Assembly: GCA_905479265.1 (NCBI GenBank)
Contig: CAJQLX010000050.1
Coordinates: 1-58,482 of the forward strand
Origin: an uncultured Alphaproteobacteria bacterium
GTDB taxonomy: Bacteria > Pseudomonadota > Alphaproteobacteria > UBA7985
Length of the DNA stretch: 58,482 nucleotides
Direction of reading: 5' to 3'
Part shown: positions 7,846 to 17,265 of the stretch, piece by piece
How the letters are laid out: every line of letters starts with the position of its first letter
Numbering within the stretch: the first letter of the stretch is position 1
Notes under the pieces: model-generated
What the model was told of the DNA's origin: nothing
The model's database searches: none
What the model saw: only the letters and a program-made list of their open reading frames with translations
Program-made: the position numbers and the translations under genes

Positions 7846-8931
7846 ATGAAAAAGTTTGCACTCGTCGCGGTTTCTGCGCTTGCGACTGTTGCTGTTAGCA
7901 CAGCGCACGCTCAGGAAGTCCGCGTATATAACTGGTCCGACTACATCGATGAGAGCTTGCTAGAAAAGTTCACCGAAGAGACGGGAATCAAGATCACCTA
8001 CGACCTCTTTGACTCCAACGAAGTTTTGGAAGCAAAGCTGTTGGCAGGCGGTTCTGGTTACGATGTTGTGGTGCCGTCCGCGTCCTTCCTCGCGCGTCAG
8101 ATCCAAGCCGGTGTGTTCCAGCAGCTCGACCAGAGCCAGCTGCCGAACAATGTTCACCTGTGGGATACCATCAAAAAAGCAACGGCATCGTCGGATCCGG
8201 GTAACGCATACTCCGTCAACTACATGTGGGGCACCACAGGTATTGGCGTGAACGTGGATATGGTTGCTGAGCGTCTGGGCGATGACTACGGTTCCTCATG
8301 GGATTTGGTCTTTGACGTCGATAAGATCTCCAAGCTTGCGGATTGTGGTGTTCACATCCTTGATGCACCGACGGAAGTTATTCCTGCGGCGATGAACTAC
8401 CTGGGCCTCGACCCAACCAGCCAAGAACCAGACGATATCGCAGCGGGTGGTGAGTTGCTGGAATCCATCCGTCCATACGTGACGAAGTTCCACAGCTCCG
8501 AATACATTGACGCTTTGGCAAACGGTGAAATCTGTTTGGCGCTGGGTTGGTCCGGTGACGTCTTCATCGCGCTTTACGAAGCTGACGATGCAGACAACGG
8601 TGTGACCATCGAGTACGTCGTGCCAGACGAAGGCGCGCTGATGTGGTTCGACCAGATGGCTGTTCCATCCGATGCGGAGAACGTTGCCGAGGCACACGCG
8701 TTTATCAACTTCATGATGGACCCGCAGAACATCGCGGATGCCACCAACTACGTCTACTACGCAAACGGCAACCTGACCTCTCAGCCGCTGCTGGAAGAAG
8801 ACGTGATTGGCGATCCGGCGATTTACCCACCAGAAGAGACCCAAGAGTCCCTCTACGTCCTCGCGCCGTACCCACCACGGATTCAGCGTGTTGTGACCCG
8901 CACTTGGACACGCGTCGTTACGGGCTCCTAG
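7846..8931 (+). CDS. potF: Polyamine (putrescine/spermidine) ABC transporter substrate-binding protein
   Basis: A 361-residue periplasmic binding protein matching the PotF/PotD family along its length. Visible hallmarks are NWSDYID, TYDLFDSNEVLEAKLLAG, VVPSASFLARQ, FHSSEYI, NGEICLALGWSGDV and the C-terminal TRTWTRV. The start at ATG 7846 has GGGAGG eight bases upstream and yields a standard signal peptide ending AHA. It is first in a potFGHI order. A terminator-like hairpin follows it, which would raise binding protein over membrane subunits. Polyamine specificity is well supported by the family; which polyamine is preferred is not visible. Confidence 0.93.
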   Translation: MKKFALVAVSALATVAVSTAHAQEVRVYNWSDYIDESLLEKFTEETGIKITYDLFDSNEVLEAKLLAGGSGYDVVVPSASFLARQIQAGVFQQLDQSQLPNNVHLWDTIKKATASSDPGNAYSVNYMWGTTGIGVNVDMVAERLGDDYGSSWDLVFDVDKISKLADCGVHILDAPTEVIPAAMNYLGLDPTSQEPDDIAAGGELLESIRPYVTKFHSSEYIDALANGEICLALGWSGDVFIALYEADDADNGVTIEYVVPDEGALMWFDQMAVPSDAENVAEAHAFINFMMDPQNIADATNYVYYANGNLTSQPLLEEDVIGDPAIYPPEETQESLYVLAPYPPRIQRVVTRTWTRVVTGS

Positions 8932-8957
8932 AGCTTTCTGACGCCTAAGCCTGTTTT

Positions 8958-9003
8958 GAAACCCTTTCGCCGCGTTGGTCGCGGGGGAGGGGTTTCTTTT
9001 TTT
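8958..9003 (+). terminator. Terminator/attenuator between potF and potG
   Basis: A long hairpin with outer stem GAAACCC/GGGTTTC and a GC-rich inner part is followed by seven T residues ending at 9003. It lies 27 bases after the potF stop and 18 before potG, so it probably gives partial termination within the operon. Confidence 0.8.
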
Positions 9004-9021
9004 GACACAGAGGGTGCTGCC

Positions 9022-10185
9022 GTGACCCAGCAAGACACATTGATATCCCCGGCGCCAACGACTGGTTTTTCCCCGTGGGCTGAACCGGATCGAGAGCCGT
9101 TGGTTCAGTTTCGGAATGTGACCAAGCGCTTTGGCTCCTTTGTCGCGGTCGATAACGTCAGCCTCAACATTTATCAGCGCGAGTTCTTTGCCCTGCTCGG
9201 CCCGAGTGGATGCGGTAAAACCACGCTGATGCGCATGCTCGCTGGGTTCGAAACGCCCACCAGCGGGGAGATCATCGTGGACGGCAAAAACATTGTGGAT
9301 GTTGCCCCCGATAAGCGCCCCATCAACATGATGTTCCAGTCTTACGCGCTGTTCCCGCACATGTCGGTCGAGCAAAACGTTGCCTTTGGGCTGCATCGCG
9401 CGGGCGGGGCGGCGAAGTCTGAGATTGCCGACCGCACCCAACGCATGCTCAAGCTGGTCCAGCTTGACGCCTTTGCCAAACGCAAGCCCGGCCAGCTTTC
9501 TGGCGGTCAAAAGCAGCGTGTGGCGCTGGCACGCGCGCTGGCGCGGTCGCCGAAAATCCTGCTGCTCGATGAACCCCTCGCTGCGCTGGATAAAAAGCTG
9601 CGCGAGCAGACGCAATTCGAGCTGATGAATATTCAAGAAGAGCTCGGCCTGACCTTCTTGATCGTGACCCACGACCAGCAGGAAGCTATGACGGTTTCCA
9701 GCCGGATCGGCGTGATGCGTGCGGGTCAGCTCCAGCAAATTGGGACGCCCGGCGAGGTCTATGAATACCCGCAAACGGGTTTTGTTGCGGATTTCATCGG
9801 TGACACATCCCTGTTTGATATCGAGGTACAGGGGCGGGAAGGGGACTACACCCTTGCCAAGTGGAAGGGCGCTGACAGTCCGGTCTACCTGCGTTCGGTG
9901 GATGATAGCCCGGTCAGCGAAGCGGCCAAGGTGTTCTCGGTGCGTCCGGAAAAGGTCACGGTTAGCCGTGAAAAACCAACGGGCGAGCCTAATGTTTTCG
10001 CGGGCAAAGTGGTGGATATCGCCTATTCCGGCAGCCAGTCCGTTTACCATGTCGAGCTGGCGCCCGGTGTGGTGATCAAGGCTTTGGACACCAACCGTCT
10101 TCGATTGGTCTCGTCGACCATCACATGGAATGATCAGGTGTGGGTCAGCTGGCGCGCGCGCTCTGGTGTGGTGCTGGGCTCATGA
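9022..10185 (+). CDS. potG: Polyamine ABC transporter ATP-binding protein
   Basis: A 387-residue cytoplasmic ATPase of the PotA/PotG group that energises import. Walker A GPSGCGKTT is near residue 60, the signature LSGGQKQR near 159, Walker B LLLDEPLAALD near 180, and the switch His in IVTHDQQEAM. The C-terminal 100 residues form the TOBE-type regulatory domain of this group. The start is taken as GTG 9022 with GAGGG seven bases upstream; an in-frame TTG lies upstream inside the terminator hairpin and is unlikely. Its stop overlaps the start of the next permease gene (ATGA). Confidence 0.93.
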   Translation: MTQQDTLISPAPTTGFSPWAEPDREPLVQFRNVTKRFGSFVAVDNVSLNIYQREFFALLGPSGCGKTTLMRMLAGFETPTSGEIIVDGKNIVDVAPDKRPINMMFQSYALFPHMSVEQNVAFGLHRAGGAAKSEIADRTQRMLKLVQLDAFAKRKPGQLSGGQKQRVALARALARSPKILLLDEPLAALDKKLREQTQFELMNIQEELGLTFLIVTHDQQEAMTVSSRIGVMRAGQLQQIGTPGEVYEYPQTGFVADFIGDTSLFDIEVQGREGDYTLAKWKGADSPVYLRSVDDSPVSEAAKVFSVRPEKVTVSREKPTGEPNVFAGKVVDIAYSGSQSVYHVELAPGVVIKALDTNRLRLVSSTITWNDQVWVSWRARSGVVLGS

Positions 10186-11102
10186 TGAGCGCCGTTCGTG
10201 GTCTGACCCGTCGGCTGCCTATTCTGATACCGTTTTTCTGGTTGCTGGTCTTTTTCCTGACGCCCTTCTTTATCGTCCTGCAGATCTCTTTTGCAGAATT
10301 CCAGTATGGCCAACCCCCCTATGTGCCGAACTTTCGCAAGGTCGAAGGCGTTGGCGACTTCTTCAATCAGCTGCAGATGATGACGCTCTACAGCTACGAA
10401 ATCCTGCTCAGCGATAACCTGTATTGGAAGGCGTTTCTGTCGTCCTTGCGCATCGCGGCGGTCGCGACGTTCTTTGCCCTGCTGATCGGCTATCCGCTGG
10501 CCTACGCCATGTCGCGCGCGCCGCGAAGTTGGCAGCCGATTTTGCTGATGGCGGTTATCCTGCCGTTTTGGACGTCGTACCTCATCCGAATTTACGCATG
10601 GAAAGCGATCCTGCAGAAAAACGGGTTCCTCAACAACGTGTTGATGGAGTTGAGCGTTATCACCGAGCCGCTGACCCTGCTCAGCACGCCGTTCGCTGTC
10701 TATCTGGGTATTATCTACACCTACCTGCCGTTCATGGTGCTGCCGGTCTATTCGAGCCTTGAGAAGATCGACCCGAGCTACAACGAAGCGGCACGAGACT
10801 TGGGCGCTAGCGGCTTGACGGCGTTTTGGCGGGTGACGGTGCCGCTGTCGCTGCCCGGGGTGATTGCGGGCTGTTTCCTGGTGTTTATCCCGGCCATGGG
10901 CGAATGGGTGATCCCCGACTTGCTGGGCGGATCGGGTACGTTGATGATTGGTAAGCAGCTGGCGACTGAGTTGTTCAACAACAACGATTGGCCCGTCGCA
11001 GCGGCGGTTGCCGTGTGCATGATCATGGTGCTGATTGTGCCCATCGTGATTTTCCAGCGTGCGCAAGAGAGCGACCAACGCCGCCGGCAGGAGGAGGGCT
11101 AG
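10182..11102 (+). CDS. potH: Polyamine ABC transporter permease, PotH type
   Basis: A 306-residue inner-membrane permease with about six helices. The EAA loop reads EAARDLGASGLTAFWRVTVP, and the MVLPVYSSLEKID segment is typical of PotB/PotH proteins. The start ATG at 10182 overlaps the potG stop by four bases, which suggests translational coupling. It forms the transmembrane heterodimer with the PotI-type protein directly downstream. Confidence 0.92.
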   Translation: MMSAVRGLTRRLPILIPFFWLLVFFLTPFFIVLQISFAEFQYGQPPYVPNFRKVEGVGDFFNQLQMMTLYSYEILLSDNLYWKAFLSSLRIAAVATFFALLIGYPLAYAMSRAPRSWQPILLMAVILPFWTSYLIRIYAWKAILQKNGFLNNVLMELSVITEPLTLLSTPFAVYLGIIYTYLPFMVLPVYSSLEKIDPSYNEAARDLGASGLTAFWRVTVPLSLPGVIAGCFLVFIPAMGEWVIPDLLGGSGTLMIGKQLATELFNNNDWPVAAAVAVCMIMVLIVPIVIFQRAQESDQRRRQEEG

Positions 11103-11105
11103 GAC

Positions 11106-11894
11106 ATGTCTCGCTTTTCCCCTTTCAACGCCGTTGCGCTGACTTTTGGGTTCGCGTTTCTCTATCTGCCGATCATGCTGCTGGTCGTCTACTCGTTCAA
11201 CGAGAACGATTTGGTGACGGTTTGGACTGGTTTTTCGTTCAAATGGTACGGCGAGATGTTCGCCAACCGGGGCTTCCGCGACGCCGCGTGGGTGACGATC
11301 CGCGTGGCGTTGATCAGCTCAACGGTTGCGACGGTTCTGGGCATGATGGCGGCCGTGACGCTGGTGCGGGCCAAGGTGTTCTTTGGGCGTACGCTGTTTA
11401 CCGGCATGGTCTATACTCCGTTGGTGATGCCCGAGGTAATCACGGGGATCTCGCTGTTGCTGTTTTTCGTAAATTTCGACATCAACCGGGGCATGGAGAC
11501 GCTGATTATCGCGCACATTACCTTCACGATGGCCTTTGCCACCGTGGTGATTTCGTCGCGGTTGATCGACTTTGACATGAGCTTGGAAGAGGCGGCACGA
11601 GATCTGGGCTGCAGCCGGTTTGAGGCGTTCATGCGGGTGACGTTGCCGAACATCGCGCCGGCGGTTGCCGCAGCGTGGTTCCTGTCGCTGGCCTTGTCGT
11701 TGGACGACGTGGTGGTCAGCCAATTCGTCAACGGCCCCGGCTCGACAACCTTGCCGATCAAAGTGCTATCCTCGGTCCGCTTAGGCGTATCGCCGGAAAT
11801 CAACGCCCTCAGCGCGACACTGATCGGTCTGGTGACATCGGCTGTGATCATCGCCACCATCATCCAAAAGACCCGCGCCGTGCGGGAAAGCTAA
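11106..11894 (+). CDS. potI: Polyamine ABC transporter permease, PotI type
   Basis: A 262-residue permease and the usual partner of PotH. The EAA loop reads EAARDLGCSRFEAFMRVTLP, followed by the LSLDDVVVSQFVNGPG segment typical of PotC/PotI. AGGAGGAGGG lies just upstream of the ATG at 11106. It is the last gene of the polyamine operon; the next gene (betA) begins about 80 bases later on the same strand, and no terminator is seen between them. Confidence 0.92.
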   Translation: MSRFSPFNAVALTFGFAFLYLPIMLLVVYSFNENDLVTVWTGFSFKWYGEMFANRGFRDAAWVTIRVALISSTVATVLGMMAAVTLVRAKVFFGRTLFTGMVYTPLVMPEVITGISLLLFFVNFDINRGMETLIIAHITFTMAFATVVISSRLIDFDMSLEEAARDLGCSRFEAFMRVTLPNIAPAVAAAWFLSLALSLDDVVVSQFVNGPGSTTLPIKVLSSVRLGVSPEINALSATLIGLVTSAVIIATIIQKTRAVRES

Positions 11895-11975
11895 AGCGTC
11901 GCCTGTCGCATGATCGCGGCGCTGTGTTAAGACTAAACGATCAAGCAAGCGCGATAAATGATTGAAGGTAATGCC

Positions 11976-13661
11976 GTGTCCGGTTCAGAGTTTGATTTTG
12001 TCATCGTAGGCAGTGGGTCTGCAGGGTCCATTATGGCGGCGCGGTTGAGTGAAGACCCTTCGGTCCGCGTGGCGTTGTTGGAGTTTGGCGGTTCTGATCG
12101 GTCGATCTTTGTGCAGATGCCAACCGCGCTTTCCATCCCCATGACCAAAGACCAATTCAACTGGGGCTACTGGTCAGATCCAGAGCCCGGCTTGGATGGA
12201 CGGGTCATGGATTGCCCGCGTGGCAAGGTTTTGGGCGGTTCATCGTCGATCAATGGCATGGCCTATGTCCGCGGCTGTGCGGGGGATTTGAACCAGTGGG
12301 AAGAAGCCGGGGCAGAGGGGTGGAATTATGCCAGTCTGCTCCCTTACTACCGCCGCATGGAAACCACGGCTTGGGGCGATGATGCCTATCGCGGGCGCGA
12401 GGGCGCCGTTGGTGTTGGCAATGGCAACGACCGCCAGATGAACCCCCTTTATGACGCCTTTATCCAAGCCGGCGAGCAAGCGGGTTATCCGGTTACAGAA
12501 GACTATAACGGACATCAGCAAGAGGGCTTTTCGCCCATGCAGATGAACGTCGCTGGTGGCGTCCGGCAGTCCACGGCGAATGCCTATCTTGCGCCAGCGC
12601 GAAAGCGGTCCAACCTGACCATCATCACCGGTGTGATGGCGCAGCGTGTGATCCTTGATGGGACCAAAGCGACGGGCGTTGAAATCACCAAGAATGGCAA
12701 AACAGCGCACGTTATGGCGACCCGTGAAGTCGTTCTTGCCGCGGGCTCGATCGGCTCGCCTACACTGCTCCAGCGGTCCGGCATTGGGCCGGCGCAGGTG
12801 CTGAAAGACGCTGGTGTCGTGCCGGTGGTTGACTTGCCGGGTGTGGGGGCAAACCTGCAAGATCACTTGGAGGTCTATTTCCAGTATCGCTGCACCCAGC
12901 CCATCACGCTGAACGGTCGTTTGAACCCGATCAGCAAGGCCTGGATTGGCGCGCGGTGGATGTTGACCAAAACCGGATTGGGCGCAACAAACCACTTTGA
13001 ATCGTGCGCCTTTATCCGCTCGGACAAGGGCGTGCAGTGGCCGGATATTCAGTATCACTTCCTGCCCGCGGCCATGCGCTATGACGGTCGAGCGGCCTTT
13101 GACGGCCATGGCTTCCAAGTCCACGTTGGCCCCAACAAGCCCCACAGCCGGGGTCGTGTTGCCATCAAATCACCGGCGGCAGAAGACGCGCCGAGCATCC
13201 TGTTCAATTATCTCAGTGATGAGCGTGATGTGCAGGACTGGCGCAAGGCCATTCGGCTGACCCGCGAAATCCTGCAACAGGACGCTTTGGCCGACTTCCG
13301 CGGTGAAGAAATTCAACCCGGTTTCCACATCGACAGTGACGAAACCATTGACCAATGGGTGCGCGAGAACGTCGAGAGCGCCTATCACCCCTCTTGCACG
13401 TGTAAAATTGGCCGCGACGACGACCCTATGGCCGTACTGGACCGGGATTGTCGCGTGCGGGGCGTAGAGAACCTGCGGGTGGCTGACAGCTCGATTTTCC
13501 CCGTCATCACAAATGGCAACCTGAATGCTCCATCGATGGTCGTGGGCGAGCGGGCGGCGGATATTATTGCGGGCCGGGATTTACTGCCGCCAAGCAATGC
13601 GCCGGCGTGGTTCGACCCCGAGTGGGAAACCCGCCAGCGTATCGGCGCAGCGCCGGCCTAG
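11976..13661 (+). CDS. betA: Choline dehydrogenase (GMC oxidoreductase)
   Basis: A 561-residue FAD enzyme that oxidises choline to betaine aldehyde, and possibly on to betaine. The FAD-binding GSGSAGS motif is at the N-terminus, with the GMC signature [14 protein letters not shown] near residue 90. The catalytic His is His471 (AYHPSCTC), followed by NGNLNAPS with the partner Asn. The C-terminus (PEWETRQR) matches BetA closely. GTG 11976 is chosen for the GAAGG seven bases upstream; ATG 11958 is in frame but lacks a ribosome site. No betB, betC or betI lies beside it; aldehyde dehydrogenases occur at 17.3 and 39.4 kb. Confidence 0.88.
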   Translation: MSGSEFDFVIVGSGSAGSIMAARLSEDPSVRVALLEFGGSDRSIFVQMPTALSIPMTKDQFNWGYWSDPEPGLDGRVMDCPRGKVLGGSSSINGMAYVRGCAGDLNQWEEAGAEGWNYASLLPYYRRMETTAWGDDAYRGREGAVGVGNGNDRQMNPLYDAFIQAGEQAGYPVTEDYNGHQQEGFSPMQMNVAGGVRQSTANAYLAPARKRSNLTIITGVMAQRVILDGTKATGVEITKNGKTAHVMATREVVLAAGSIGSPTLLQRSGIGPAQVLKDAGVVPVVDLPGVGANLQDHLEVYFQYRCTQPITLNGRLNPISKAWIGARWMLTKTGLGATNHFESCAFIRSDKGVQWPDIQYHFLPAAMRYDGRAAFDGHGFQVHVGPNKPHSRGRVAIKSPAAEDAPSILFNYLSDERDVQDWRKAIRLTREILQQDALADFRGEEIQPGFHIDSDETIDQWVRENVESAYHPSCTCKIGRDDDPMAVLDRDCRVRGVENLRVADSSIFPVITNGNLNAPSMVVGERAADIIAGRDLLPPSNAPAWFDPEWETRQRIGAAPA

Positions 13662-13704
13662 AGCGTGGCCTGTGCTGCGCCGGCCTAGAGCGTGGCCTGT
13701 GCTG
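13651..13704. repeat. 27-bp exact tandem duplication at the junction of two convergent genes
   Basis: The 27-bp unit at 13651-13677 is repeated exactly at 13678-13704. Each copy contains CCTAG. The TAG in the first copy ends betA on the plus strand, and the CTA in the second copy is the stop of the PLP-enzyme gene on the minus strand. Both genes therefore stay intact and the extra unit forms the spacer. Confidence 0.95.
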
Positions 13705-14896
13705 CTGCGACAGCGGCAGTGAGTTCGCTCAGCAGCAAATCGGGGTCTTCGATCCCGACAGACAGGCGGAAGAAGCCCTCATCAATACCCAATTCGGCTC
13801 TTCCGGCTGCCGTCAGACCGCGATGGGAGCTGGACGCCGGGTGCGAGAGGGTCGTGCCGATATCGCCCAAGGTTGGGGCAAACGGGATTTCCCCGGCGGC
13901 ACGAATGAAGGCGTTGGCCTGTGCCCGTCCGCCGCTGATCCGAAAACTGACCATATTGCCCGGATTTTGACCGAGCAGGGCTTGGGCCTTTTCCGCGTCC
14001 GGGTGGTCTGCGCGGCCCGGATAGATCACGGCTTCAACCCCCGCCAAACCGGCCAAGCGGTCGGCAATCTGTCCGGCGGTTTGCTGTGCTCGGTCGAACC
14101 GTAAATCAAAGGAATGCATGCCGCGCTCAGCCATCCAGCAGTCCCACGGCGAGGGCGTCAAACCCCATGTTACGGCGGCATCAACAATCGGTTGGCGCAA
14201 ACCGGGATCGGCGACCGAGGCATAACCCAAGGTCACATCCGAATGCCCGGCAAGCAGCTTGGTCACCGAGTGGATCACAATATCGGCGCCGTGGTCATAG
14301 GCGCGAATGGCCCGAGGCGTGGTGAAGGTGTTGTCCATCATCAGCAGGGCTTGGTGGTGCGCGGTGATGGCCGCGATCCCATCAAGGTCTGCAATCCGCA
14401 ATGTTGGGTTCGAAACGACTTCAACCATCACCAGTTTGGTTTCTGGCCGCATTGCAGCAGCAACGTTAGCCGCATCGCCAGCGTCAACAAATGTGCACTC
14501 GATGCCAAAGCGGGGCAGATCTTGGGTCAGCAAGCGCAAGCTGCGGCCATAGAGCTGATCGCCAGCAACGATATGGTCGCCTGCTTTCAATAGGCCAAGA
14601 AATACAGCCGAAATCGCGCCCATGCCGGAACCCAGCATGATCCCCGGTGTCGGGGAGGCTTCCAGCGCATCAATCTTTGCCGCCACAACATCCGCGTTGG
14701 GGTGTCCTTCGCGCGCGTAAGTATAGCCCGAAGCGCGGCCTTCATACTGGTCATCCAGCGCATCCGCATCGGGCGAGGCGTACACCACAGCGGGCTGCAA
14801 CGGCGTTCCAACCGCCACGGAAGCCGAAGACGGCATGGGGGTGCGGCGGACAAGATTGGGGGGGCGTTGGTTGGATCGGTTGCTGGCCATGATCAT
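13685..14896 (-). CDS. PLP-dependent Cys/Met metabolism enzyme (trans-sulfuration family)
   Basis: A 403-residue fold-type I PLP enzyme of the cystathionine gamma-synthase / beta-lyase / methionine gamma-lyase family. The PLP lysine lies in IHSVTKLLAGHSDV. Other hallmarks are YTYAREGHPN near the N-terminus, the MLGSGMGAISAVFL cofactor loop, and the Asp of MMDNTFTTP. The fine specificity cannot be fixed; a cystathionine beta-lyase or related lyase is the most natural reading. It is convergent with betA and shares its end with a 27-bp duplication. The MFS carrier gene starts divergently about 120 bases away and may be linked. Confidence 0.87.
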   Translation of the reverse strand: MIMASNRSNQRPPNLVRRTPMPSSASVAVGTPLQPAVVYASPDADALDDQYEGRASGYTYAREGHPNADVVAAKIDALEASPTPGIMLGSGMGAISAVFLGLLKAGDHIVAGDQLYGRSLRLLTQDLPRFGIECTFVDAGDAANVAAAMRPETKLVMVEVVSNPTLRIADLDGIAAITAHHQALLMMDNTFTTPRAIRAYDHGADIVIHSVTKLLAGHSDVTLGYASVADPGLRQPIVDAAVTWGLTPSPWDCWMAERGMHSFDLRFDRAQQTAGQIADRLAGLAGVEAVIYPGRADHPDAEKAQALLGQNPGNMVSFRISGGRAQANAFIRAAGEIPFAPTLGDIGTTLSHPASSSHRGLTAAGRAELGIDEGFFRLSVGIEDPDLLLSELTAAVAAAQATL

Positions 14897-15017
14897 TCAT
14901 CGGTTTCTGTCAGTGGGTTTGGTTCATAATCGGCGCGCGTGCCGCGAAAACACAAGAACTGGTTTTGACCATCGGGCAAGCAGGAAGGTGAAACCCCGTT
15001 GTGCAGGGACGCCAATC

Positions 15018-16262
15018 ATGACCGACGCTGACCGCCCAGACGTAAAAGACAACCCCAGCGCGCCAGCGGATCGCCGGGTGCGCGTGGTCGTGAGCTTGAT
15101 CGTGTCCATGATGCTGGTTGGTTTGGGCAATGGCCTGCTGTTCGCGTTTATCCCCATTCGTATGGCTGGTTTGGGCTATGAGCCCTTTGTGGCTGGCGCT
15201 TTGATTGTCGTGCTGGCGGTGGGCGGCTTTGTCGGGTGCTTTGTCACGGGGCCGCTGATGAAGCGGTTTGGAACAGCGCGGGCCTATCTGCTGGGGATTG
15301 CCATGCTGCTCAGTGCCCATACGATTTTGGCGCTGACCTCTGATCCGTTCTTCTGGGGCTTGTCGCGACTGATTTACGGCATCGCCGTCACGCAGTTGTT
15401 TATCGTCAGCTACAGCTGGATCAACGGCTCGGTCACCAACCAAGCGCGGGGGCGGGTGCAGGCGGTGTTCTATTCCTGCTTTATCGTTGGCATGGGCGTG
15501 GGTGGCTATGGCGTGAGCTTTGTTGACGTGACGACGAACATGTCGCCCCGCGTCTCCATCGTTCTGACCCTATTGGCCGTCATTCCGCTGATCATTCCGG
15601 GCTTGCCCAAGGTCAACATTGCCCGCGATTCGGCCATCCGGCTCCGGCGCACGTGGCAAATCTCGCCGGTGGGCTTCATGGGGATGTTCTTTGTCGGTGG
15701 ACTGACGTTGCTGGTCCAAGGCTTTGCGCCGATTTACGGACAGGCGGTGGGCTTCCAACCCGGACAGATCGGCTTCATGCTGCTGCTGATGCAAATCGGC
15801 ATTATCGGGGTGCAGATCCCGGCTGGAATTGCTTCTGACCGCTGGGATCGGCGCTGGGTGCTGATTGTCTGCGCGCTGATGATCACGGCGTTTGCGGGGC
15901 TGACCAGTCAGGTTACGGGGCTGAATTTCTTTTTGCTGGTTGCTGCATTTGCGCTGTGGGCTGGCGCGACAGAAACCATCTTTTCGATCTCGACCGCGCA
16001 AGCAAATGACCATGCCCGTTCGGATGAATACGTGATGCTGGCGGCAACACTGACCATGGTTTGGTCCATCGGCGCGACCGTCATTCCTTTGCTGACGTCC
16101 GTGCTGACCAAATTCATCGGACCAACAGCCTATATGTACACCGCGGGTGGTTTGGGGCTGATCTATGCGGTGTTTGTTGCAGTTCGGATCACCATGCGCG
16201 AAGTCCCCGAACCCGATCCGGCGTCAGAAGCGCACGAGCTGCACGAACCCCCTCGGCTGTGA
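15018..16262 (+). CDS. Major facilitator superfamily transporter
   Basis: A 414-residue protein with about twelve hydrophobic helices, in the usual MFS size range. The ATG at 15018 (MTDADRPD) is chosen because it follows AGGGA and gives a short cytosolic N-terminus; the frame is open upstream but not protein-like. A loop-2 motif of the GPLMKRFGTAR type and a central loop with the ASDRWDRRWV repeat of that motif support MFS topology. It is divergent from the Cys/Met PLP enzyme, so export of an amino acid or sulfur compound is possible, but the substrate is unknown. Confidence 0.88.
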   Translation: MTDADRPDVKDNPSAPADRRVRVVVSLIVSMMLVGLGNGLLFAFIPIRMAGLGYEPFVAGALIVVLAVGGFVGCFVTGPLMKRFGTARAYLLGIAMLLSAHTILALTSDPFFWGLSRLIYGIAVTQLFIVSYSWINGSVTNQARGRVQAVFYSCFIVGMGVGGYGVSFVDVTTNMSPRVSIVLTLLAVIPLIIPGLPKVNIARDSAIRLRRTWQISPVGFMGMFFVGGLTLLVQGFAPIYGQAVGFQPGQIGFMLLLMQIGIIGVQIPAGIASDRWDRRWVLIVCALMITAFAGLTSQVTGLNFFLLVAAFALWAGATETIFSISTAQANDHARSDEYVMLAATLTMVWSIGATVIPLLTSVLTKFIGPTAYMYTAGGLGLIYAVFVAVRITMREVPEPDPASEAHELHEPPRL

Positions 16263-16335
16263 GACAAAATGGGGACTTTATCGCGGCTGATTCAACAGCT
16301 ACTTAAAGCTTTCCGATCACCGTTTGAGAGCAGCC

Positions 16336-17247
16336 ATGGACCACCGCGAATTTGTCGCCGGATTGACCGCTGAGCAACGCCGCGCCCTGACCGCCAAATC
16401 AGACCGCGCCGGGCTGTTGCATCTCGCTGGGCATGGGGGCGTGATTGCGGTGCTGGGCGTTTTGATTGCGCTGCGCGTGCCGTTCTGGTGGGCGCTTATG
16501 CTGCCGTTGGGGGTGGCGCAGGTGATGCTGTTCACCCTGAACCACGAAGCCATTCACCGCACCGCCTTTTCAAGCCGATGGCTGAACGACTGGATTGCGC
16601 GCGCTTGCGGCGTTCTGCTGGTTCTGCCGCCAGAGTGGTTCCGGTTTTTCCATTTTGAGCACCATCGCCATACTCAAGACCCCGACCGCGACCCGGAGCT
16701 TGCCGGACACGCGCCAGAAACGCGCTGGCAGTACGTGCGGCACGTCAGCGGGATTCCGCTGTGGGTGGCGTCATTTCGCGTGGTGTTCCAGAACGCGCTG
16801 GGCCGCAACAGCGATGGTTTCATTCCCAACGCAGGCCGAGCGAAAATTCAGCGCGAAGCGCAGATATTGGTGCTGATGTACGCAGCGCTGCTGATCGGCT
16901 CCATCGCCATGCAAAGCGCACTGCTGTTGTGGCTGTGGGTGGTGCCTGTGGTGCTGGGCCAGCCGTTTCTGCGGCTGTACTTGATGGCCGAGCACGGGCG
17001 ATGCGCCTTTGTCGCCAATATGTTTGAGAACAGCCGCACGACGTTCACCGGGCCGCTGATCCGGTTCTTTGCGTGGAATATGCCTTTCCACGCCGAACAC
17101 CATGCGTTCCCAACGGTGCCGTTTCACCGGCTACCGGAACTGCACGGCTTAACGGCGCAGCACCTTCGCGCCACCAGCGAAGGATACCGCGCCTTTACCG
17201 CCGAAAGCCTGTCACAACTGACGACGCAAGCTGACCAAACGGTCTGA
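16336..17247 (+). CDS. Fatty acid desaturase / hydroxylase family membrane protein
   Basis: A 303-residue di-iron membrane enzyme. The three histidine clusters are present: HEAIH at residues 70-74, HFEHHRH near residues 108-114, and FHAEHH with His252, His255 and His256. Hydrophobic pairs lie between them. ATG 16336 has GAGAG upstream. The family introduces double bonds or hydroxyl groups into acyl chains or carotenoids using O2; the substrate is not evident. The stop codon lies inside a hairpin shared with the convergent gabD-like gene. Confidence 0.85.
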   Translation: MDHREFVAGLTAEQRRALTAKSDRAGLLHLAGHGGVIAVLGVLIALRVPFWWALMLPLGVAQVMLFTLNHEAIHRTAFSSRWLNDWIARACGVLLVLPPEWFRFFHFEHHRHTQDPDRDPELAGHAPETRWQYVRHVSGIPLWVASFRVVFQNALGRNSDGFIPNAGRAKIQREAQILVLMYAALLIGSIAMQSALLLWLWVVPVVLGQPFLRLYLMAEHGRCAFVANMFENSRTTFTGPLIRFFAWNMPFHAEHHAFPTVPFHRLPELHGLTAQHLRATSEGYRAFTAESLSQLTTQADQTV

Positions 17248-17265
17248 GCGTCCCTAGACGCTCAG
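17244..17265. other. Perfect 9-bp hairpin spanning two convergent stop codons
   Basis: CTGAGCGTC at 17244-17252 pairs with GACGCTCAG at 17257-17265 around a CCTA loop. It contains the TGA of the desaturase gene, and the loop carries the CTA stop of the aldehyde dehydrogenase gene. There is no T tract on either side, so a symmetrical block to convergent transcripts is possible but a classical terminator is not shown. Confidence 0.75.

Noticed and set aside
8296-10050. A 584-codon open frame antisense to potF and potG
   Set aside because: The sense strand holds clear ABC transporter domains with all motifs. The antisense product is His/Arg-rich without any domain and is a by-product of GC-rich codon use.
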